8,867 bases of DNA from Bacillota bacterium (GTDB lineage: Bacteria > Bacillota > Clostridia > Acetivibrionales > JAKOSZ01). Below, in pieces: positions 4,815 to 8,867 of the stretch. Below the pieces are notes generated by a model. That model was given only the letters and a program-made list of their open reading frames with translations. It was not told where the DNA came from and searched no databases. Position 1 is the stretch's first letter. Every line of letters begins with the position of its first letter. The stretch covers positions 1 to 8,867 of the forward strand of contig JAKOSZ010000071.1 in NCBI GenBank assembly GCA_029776555.1. Reading direction: 5' to 3'. A program made the position numbers and the translations under genes.

Positions 4815-6902
4815 GTGAGCACAACTGTAGTATTCGTTTTTGCAATTGCCGTGTCACTGCTGTCTTTCGGGGTTGCCGTCTACTTCCTGCAGTGGGTAAA
4901 GAAGCAGCCTTCCCCTGACAAGGCCGTTTGCGAGCTGGGCAGCCTTATTCAGCAGGGCTCCAGAACCTTCCTGCGGCGGGAGTATACGCTGCTGGCGCGT
5001 TTCGCCGGTGTTGCGGCGGTATTGATAGCGCTGTTTCTGCCCCGGCCCGTATGGCTTGGGGACTATTCGGAGAACCTCATTATGGCTGCGGCCTATATCC
5101 TGGGTACGGCGGTTTCCGCCCTGGCCGGGAAAATAGGCATGACAGTGGCCACCATTGCCAATATGAAAGTGGCTGAGGCCTCTTCCAAAGGCATAAAGCC
5201 GTCCTTCCTTGTCGGCTTCCGCGGCGGAGCGGTTATGGGAATGGCCGTTGTGGGCGCGGGACTCCTGGGTATAACGGTGGTCTACGCCCTTATAAGGAAT
5301 ACAACCGCTGTGCTTGGCTTTAGTTTCGGCGCCTCAAGCCTTGCCCTTTTTGCCAAGGCAGGCGGCGGCATCTTTACCAAGACAGCCGACATCAGCGCCG
5401 ACCTGGTGGGGAAGGTGGAGCTGGGCATACCCGAAGACGACCCGCGCAATCCGGCGGTTATAGCGGATAACGTGGGAGACAACGTGGGAGACGTGGCAGG
5501 CATGGGAGCAGACCTGTTTGACTCCAACGTGGCCTCCATGACTGCAGCCCTGGTCATGGCCCTGGCCCTTGACAAAGGGGAGGGCACCTACACCGTAATG
5601 GTGCTCTGCTATGCGGCCATGGGCCTTCTGGCGTCCATCATAGGCGTACTCGTCGCCCGCATGGGCAAAAACGGCAGCCCCACCAGCGCGCTGAACATGG
5701 GCACCTATATCACCACTGCCGTGTTTGCCCTGGCAACGACCCTGGCCACCTGGCTCTTCGGCTTCGAGTGGAGGATCTGGGGCGCTGTAATTATTGGTCT
5801 CCTGTCGGGCACCGTCATTGGGATAACCAGCGAGTACTTCACCAGCGACACCAGGAAGCCCGTTAAATATGTGGCCAACGCTTCCAGGTCAGGACCCGCC
5901 TTTACCATCCTGTCCGGTGTCTCTTACGGTTTCCTGAGCATATTCCCGGCCATTTTCGGAATTGCCGTGGCCGCAATGGCGTCCTACCTCCTGTGCGCGC
6001 CCATTGACCCGTCCAACCCCATCTACGGCATGTTCGGCATATCCATGGCGGCGGTGGGCATGCTGTCGGTGGTAGGAATGATCGTCTCCAACGACGCATA
6101 CGGGCCCATCGTGGATAACGCCAGGGGCCTGGTGGAGATGGGAGGCCTGGGCGAAAAGGCCCTGGAAGTAACCGACTCCCTCGACAGCGCCGGCAATACG
6201 GTTAAGGCCGTTACCAAGGGTTTTGCCATCGGCGCGGCAGGACTTACCATCATAGCCCTGTTAGGCGCCTTCATGAGCGAAGTCAACACGGCGGCTGTGG
6301 AATACGGCCTGGAGGGAATTAAGAATTTTGACATACTGAACCCCGTGGTGTTCTTCGGCTTGCTGGTAGGAACAGCGGTTCCGGCGGTGTTCTCCGCCAT
6401 GCTGATGCTCGGTGTTGACCGCAACGCCCAGCGCATGGTGGCCGAAATCCACCGGCAGTTCAACGAGATCCCCGGCCTGAAAGAGGGCAAGGAGGGCGTG
6501 CGGCCTGAGTACGCGAAGTGCATCGAAATCGCCACCAACGGTGCTTTGAGGGAACTCATCTCCGCAGGCATGATGGCCATCGGGGCAACCCTGGTGGTGG
6601 GCTTTGTAGGCGGCGTGGACGCGGTCGGCGGCTTCCTGGCCGGCAACATAGTCAGCGGACTGCTGTTGGCCTTATTTATGTCCAACTCCGGCGGCCTGTG
6701 GGACAACGCCAAGAAGTACGTTGAGGCTGGCAACCACGGCGGCAAGAACTCAACCGCCCATAAGTCTGCCGTGGTGGGCGACACGGTGGGAGACCCCTTC
6801 AAGGATACGGCCGGCCCGTCCATCAATACCCAGGTGACGGTGGTATCCCTGATGTCTTCCATAATGTCCAGGATATTCCTGGTAGTCCGTCTGTTTAGAT
6901 AA
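4815..6902 (+). CDS. hppA: membrane-bound proton-translocating pyrophosphatase (K+-independent type)
   Basis: Integral membrane enzyme that hydrolyses PPi to two phosphates and pumps ions outward, conserving energy in anaerobes. The 695 residues are of normal length with many hydrophobic helices. The substrate site is intact: DISADLVGK (192-200), the EDDPRNP segment, DNVGDNVGD before residue 233, and GDTVGDPFKDTAGPS (655-669). In GNTVKAVTKG (460-469), Lys464 and Thr467 match the signature of K+-independent H+-pumping enzymes; K+-dependent forms have Ala there. Gate residues are unusual by alignment to the Thermotoga maritima enzyme: Asp236 at Glu246, Asn671 at Asp703 and Thr675 at Lys707. Asn at the Asp703 position is common in K+-independent enzymes, but the Asp236 and Thr675 changes are less expected. 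The GTG start is supported by AAGGAG 8 nt upstream. It appears monocistronic, ending 26 bp before a strong hairpin. Confidence 0.94.
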   Translation: MSTTVVFVFAIAVSLLSFGVAVYFLQWVKKQPSPDKAVCELGSLIQQGSRTFLRREYTLLARFAGVAAVLIALFLPRPVWLGDYSENLIMAAAYILGTAVSALAGKIGMTVATIANMKVAEASSKGIKPSFLVGFRGGAVMGMAVVGAGLLGITVVYALIRNTTAVLGFSFGASSLALFAKAGGGIFTKTADISADLVGKVELGIPEDDPRNPAVIADNVGDNVGDVAGMGADLFDSNVASMTAALVMALALDKGEGTYTVMVLCYAAMGLLASIIGVLVARMGKNGSPTSALNMGTYITTAVFALATTLATWLFGFEWRIWGAVIIGLLSGTVIGITSEYFTSDTRKPVKYVANASRSGPAFTILSGVSYGFLSIFPAIFGIAVAAMASYLLCAPIDPSNPIYGMFGISMAAVGMLSVVGMIVSNDAYGPIVDNARGLVEMGGLGEKALEVTDSLDSAGNTVKAVTKGFAIGAAGLTIIALLGAFMSEVNTAAVEYGLEGIKNFDILNPVVFFGLLVGTAVPAVFSAMLMLGVDRNAQRMVAEIHRQFNEIPGLKEGKEGVRPEYAKCIEIATNGALRELISAGMMAIGATLVVGFVGGVDAVGGFLAGNIVSGLLLALFMSNSGGLWDNAKKYVEAGNHGGKNSTAHKSAVVGDTVGDPFKDTAGPSINTQVTVVSLMSSIMSRIFLVVRLFR

Positions 6903-6928
6903 GGCCGGCTTTTGACAATAAGACAGGC

Positions 6929-6990
6929 TTTAAAGCGCCCGGGCGCAGCAATTACCCGGGCGTTTAAAATTTACGCTATTTTGCTCTTTT
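6929..6990 (+). terminator. intrinsic terminator of hppA
   Basis: TTTAAA-G-CGCCCGGG (6929-6943) pairs with CCCGGGCG-TTTAAA (6955-6968): 14 bp with a single bulged G and an 11-nt loop. T-rich patches follow, including ATTT at 6969-6972, TTTT at 6982-6985 and more downstream. The arms are nearly symmetric, and the stem lies 26 bp after the hppA stop codon and before the next promoter. Confidence 0.8.
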
Positions 6991-7021
6991 ACGCTTTTTT
7001 GACTTTCCGCTGTTTTTCGGC

Positions 7022-7050
7022 TTGACATTCAATGACTATGCTGGTATGAT
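7022..7050 (+). promoter_or_regulatory. strong sigma-A promoter of the ilvB leader
   Basis: TTGACA (7022-7027) and TATGAT (7045-7050) with 17-bp spacing and a TG one base before the -10 (7042-7043), an extended -10 form. Transcription would start near 7057, about 455 nt before ilvB, matching the long leaders of branched-chain amino acid operons. Confidence 0.85.
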
Positions 7051-7375
7051 GTTTTATAATTATATATTGCCGGATAAAAGCAATGAAGGAAACAAAGGCG
7101 CGCCTGCTTGCGCAAGAGAGCCGGTGGCTGGTGCGAACCGGTGCATAGGGCGTGTGGATAGCTCATTCCGGAGCTTTGACGTCGAAAGCGTTACGCGCTC
7201 TCTTCCGGGACCCTGCCCGGAGGGAAAGGCCCCGGACGGAGAGGCCGTGACAGCAGCAAGTAGGCGTCAACGTTGACCACGTTACAGTCCGGGTATATGC
7301 AGGTTTAGCCGGCCAAGAAGCCGGAGGCGGCCTGCCGTACCGACAGAGGAAACGCCGGCGACGGCGTTTTAAACC

Positions 7376-7411
7376 AGGGTGGTACCATGAAGACTATCTC
7401 CCTTCGTCCCT
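7376..7411 (+). promoter_or_regulatory. T-box antiterminator helix
   Basis: AGGG (7376-7379) pairs with CCCT (7408-7411), the 7-nt bulge TGGTACC (7380-7386) would bind the tRNA acceptor end, and ATGAAG (7387-7392) pairs with CTTCGT (7402-7407). This is the textbook antiterminator form, and it uses the same bases as the 5' strand of the terminator, so the two are mutually exclusive. Confidence 0.85.
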
Positions 7412-7441
7412 GCCAGTTGCTGCAGGAGCGGAGGGACTTTT
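7399..7441 (+). terminator. T-box attenuator terminator before ilvB
   Basis: TCCCTTCG (7399-7406) pairs with CGGAGGGA (7429-7436), and CTGC (7410-7413) pairs with GCAG (7422-7425) in the upper stem. TTTT (7438-7441) follows one base later. GTCCCT (7406-7411) with AGGGAC (7432-7437) is an alternative register that ends directly at the T tract. The 5' strand shares 17 identical bases with the hppA leader terminator. Confidence 0.85.
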
Positions 7442-7510
7442 AATATACCGTGGTTTTTGGTTGCCGCCATGCCTTTAAATAAAGAATCGCAGGTTTGGAG
7501 GTATTGGGAC

Positions 7511-8867
7511 ATGAAAATTACCGGAGCAGAGGCATTGGTAAGGATACTGGAGGCTGAAGGAGTAGAGGTCATATTCGGCTATCCCGGGGCTGCCATATGC
7601 CCCTTCTACGTGGCTCTGCTGGATTCAAAGGTAAAACACATACTTACCCGCCATGAGCAGGGGGCTGCCCACGCGGCCAGCGGCTACGCCAGGGCCACGG
7701 GGAAAACGGGAGTTTGCGTGGCCACGTCGGGGCCCGGGGCCACCAACCTGATTACCGGTGTGGCTACCGCCTATATGGACTCCATCCCCATGGTGGCCAT
7801 TACGGGCCAGGTCCCCGTGGAGCTCATCGGGAAGGATGTCTTCCAGGAGGCGGACATAACCGGGGCCACTGCCCCCTTCTGCAAGCACAACTACCTGGTA
7901 AAGCGGGTGGAGGACATTCCCAGGGTGATGAAAGAGGCCTTTACCATTGCTTCCACCGGGCGGCCGGGGCCAGTGCTGGTGGACGTACCCATTGACGTCC
8001 AGAACAGCGAGCTGGAGTTTGAATACCCTGAGCAGGTGGAAATAAGGGGATACAAGCCCACCTACCACGGCCATCCCCTTCAGATAAAAAGGGTGGCCGA
8101 GGCCATAGCCGGGGCAAAGGCGCCGGTCATATGCGCCGGGGGAGGAGTGATAAGCTCCAACGCCTCTGAGGAGCTTTTAAAGCTGGTTGAAAAGTGCGGG
8201 ATACCCGTTGCCACCACCCTCATGGGGATAGGTTCCATACCCGGGGACCATCCGCTCAGCCTGGGCATGATGGGGTCCCACGGGGTATATGCGGCCAACT
8301 ACGCCATCTACCACGCCGATCTGGTCATCATCCTGGGCGCCAGGGTCGGCGACAGGGCCATGGGGGCAGCAAAAAGAATCGCAAAGAGGGCGAAGATAGT
8401 CCACATAGACATAGACCCGGCGGAGATAGGGAAGAACGTGGAGGTGTCCATCCCCATGGTAGGGGACGTGAGGCTGGTGCTCCAGGAGTTAAACTGCCTG
8501 GTGCAGGGCGGAAACTATGAGGACTGGCTGGAGGAAATCGCCGGTGTTAAGAAGGAACACCCGGTGAAGGAGGCCTCCGGCAACGGCGAAGACTATGTAA
8601 ACCCCCGCTATGTCATTACCGCGCTGTACGAGGTCCTGGACGGCCAAGACATTGTGACCACGGAAGTGGGACAGAACCAGATATGGGCCGCCAACTACAG
8701 CCGGGTGAAAAAATCCAGGACCTTCATAACCTCCGGCGGCCTGGGTACCATGGGATACGGCCTTCCCGCCGCCATAGGCGCCAAGATAGGAAAGCCTTCC
8801 TCCAGGGTTGTGGTAATCGGAGGGGACGGGAGCTTCCAGATGTCCCTGCAGGAGCTGGGCACCATAA
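7511..8867 (+). CDS. ilvB: acetolactate synthase large (catalytic) subunit, 3' end outside window
   Basis: Thiamine diphosphate enzyme joining two pyruvates to acetolactate, or pyruvate with 2-oxobutyrate: the first common step of valine, leucine and isoleucine synthesis. The frame is open from ATG 7511 to the window edge (452 codons of the usual 550-570). The Pyr domain has the catalytic Glu49 in RHEQGAAHAASGYAR, the SGPGATNL segment and GQVP...LIGKDVFQE. The central FAD-binding-type domain includes GARVGDRAMG and VHIDIDPAEIGKN. The PP domain begins near EVGQNQIWAANY, with GGLGTMGYGLPAAIGAK and the thiamine/metal motif GDGSFQMSLQEL (438-449); the closing Asn part lies beyond the edge. The domain signature favours the anabolic AHAS over catabolic AlsS. 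The start is supported by GGAGG (7497-7501), 9 nt upstream. Regulated by the T-box leader; ilvN and other branched-chain genes may follow outside the window. Confidence 0.95.
   Translation, partial: MKITGAEALVRILEAEGVEVIFGYPGAAICPFYVALLDSKVKHILTRHEQGAAHAASGYARATGKTGVCVATSGPGATNLITGVATAYMDSIPMVAITGQVPVELIGKDVFQEADITGATAPFCKHNYLVKRVEDIPRVMKEAFTIASTGRPGPVLVDVPIDVQNSELEFEYPEQVEIRGYKPTYHGHPLQIKRVAEAIAGAKAPVICAGGGVISSNASEELLKLVEKCGIPVATTLMGIGSIPGDHPLSLGMMGSHGVYAANYAIYHADLVIILGARVGDRAMGAAKRIAKRAKIVHIDIDPAEIGKNVEVSIPMVGDVRLVLQELNCLVQGGNYEDWLEEIAGVKKEHPVKEASGNGEDYVNPRYVITALYEVLDGQDIVTTEVGQNQIWAANYSRVKKSRTFITSGGLGTMGYGLPAAIGAKIGKPSSRVVVIGGDGSFQMSLQELGTI

Larger units (their letters stand above)
7058..7441 (+). 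promoter_or_regulatory. T-box leader RNA controlling ilvB (probably tRNA-Leu responsive)
   Basis: T-box leaders bind uncharged tRNA, which stabilises an antiterminator and allows transcription of amino acid genes. Visible landmarks are the 5' ATGAAGG (7083), the Stem I motif AGAGAG (7115-7120), and a distal arm CCGGT/ACCGG (7121-7125 with 7137-7141) around GGCTGGTGCGA. The diagnostic AGGGTGGTACC lies at 7376-7386, ahead of the terminator. The likely specifier codon is CTC (7162-7164, followed by A), which would read Leu and matches the codon known from the B. subtilis ilv-leu leader. The specifier is uncertain because AGCTC (7160-7164) can also pair with GAGCT (7171-7175). Placement directly before acetolactate synthase supports a branched-chain signal. 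Confidence 0.9.

Noticed and set aside
4447..4857. 136-codon minus-strand frame
   Set aside because: It overlaps the hppA start, two regulatory hairpins and the leader on the opposite strand; composition looks like antisense of structured RNA.
6023..6862. Long minus-strand frame (279 codons) opposite hppA
   Set aside because: It is the antisense shadow of a strongly conserved gene, with a Pro/Ser/Thr-rich composition typical of such shadows.
7022..7276. 84-codon plus-strand frame in the ilvB leader
   Set aside because: It begins within the promoter and covers the T-box Stem I; no ribosome binding site or domain.

Overview
The window reads as a chromosomal segment of an anaerobic, moderately G+C-rich Firmicute, most like the Clostridia/Peptococcaceae group (Pelotomaculum/Desulfotomaculum-like). 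The grounds are T-box style leaders, a Clostridia-type DtxR/MntR regulator, a K+-independent membrane pyrophosphatase, GGAGG-type ribosome binding sites, and frequent AGG (Arg) and ATA (Ile) codons. The genus is inference only. No transposase, integrase, CRISPR array, tRNA or rRNA was seen; this is core-type DNA whose interest lies in its regulatory regions.

Layout. (1) Bases 1-1022 hold the 3' part of an HtrA-family serine protease with one PDZ domain. (2) Bases 1030-1524 on the minus strand hold an MntR/DtxR-family metalloregulator, convergent with htrA and divergent from the next operon. (3) Bases 1525-1748 are a divergent control region. It has a near-consensus promoter for feoAB with a 12-bp palindrome inside its -35/-10 spacer and a second copy 65 bp downstream. 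(4) feoA (1749-1988) and feoB (2022-4175) form a ferrous iron uptake operon. (5) Bases 4176-4814 are a long non-coding stretch: small repeats, a strong promoter, a leader that looks like a shortened T-box ending in an intrinsic terminator, then about 250 nt of G+C-rich leader. (6) hppA (4815-6902) encodes a membrane-bound proton-pumping pyrophosphatase and ends in a strong hairpin. (7) Bases 7022-7510 hold a second strong promoter and a full T-box leader. (8) From 7511 to the window edge lies ilvB, the acetolactate synthase large subunit.

How they work together. The metalloregulator probably represses feoAB, and perhaps itself, through the CTCTTAAGAG palindromes when divalent metal is plentiful. 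FeoA/FeoB import Fe2+ at the cytoplasmic membrane. HppA recovers energy from PPi as a proton gradient. IlvB commits pyruvate to branched-chain amino acid synthesis and is controlled by tRNA charging through its T-box.

The most unusual point is that the leaders of hppA and ilvB appear related. They share 17 consecutive bases in the terminator, and the Stem I landmarks ATGAAGG, AGAGA and CATAGGG occur at almost the same spacings. The hppA leader has lost, or never had, the T-box bulge sequence and most of the central region. It looks like a T-box relic or a minimal derivative placed in front of a pyrophosphatase gene.
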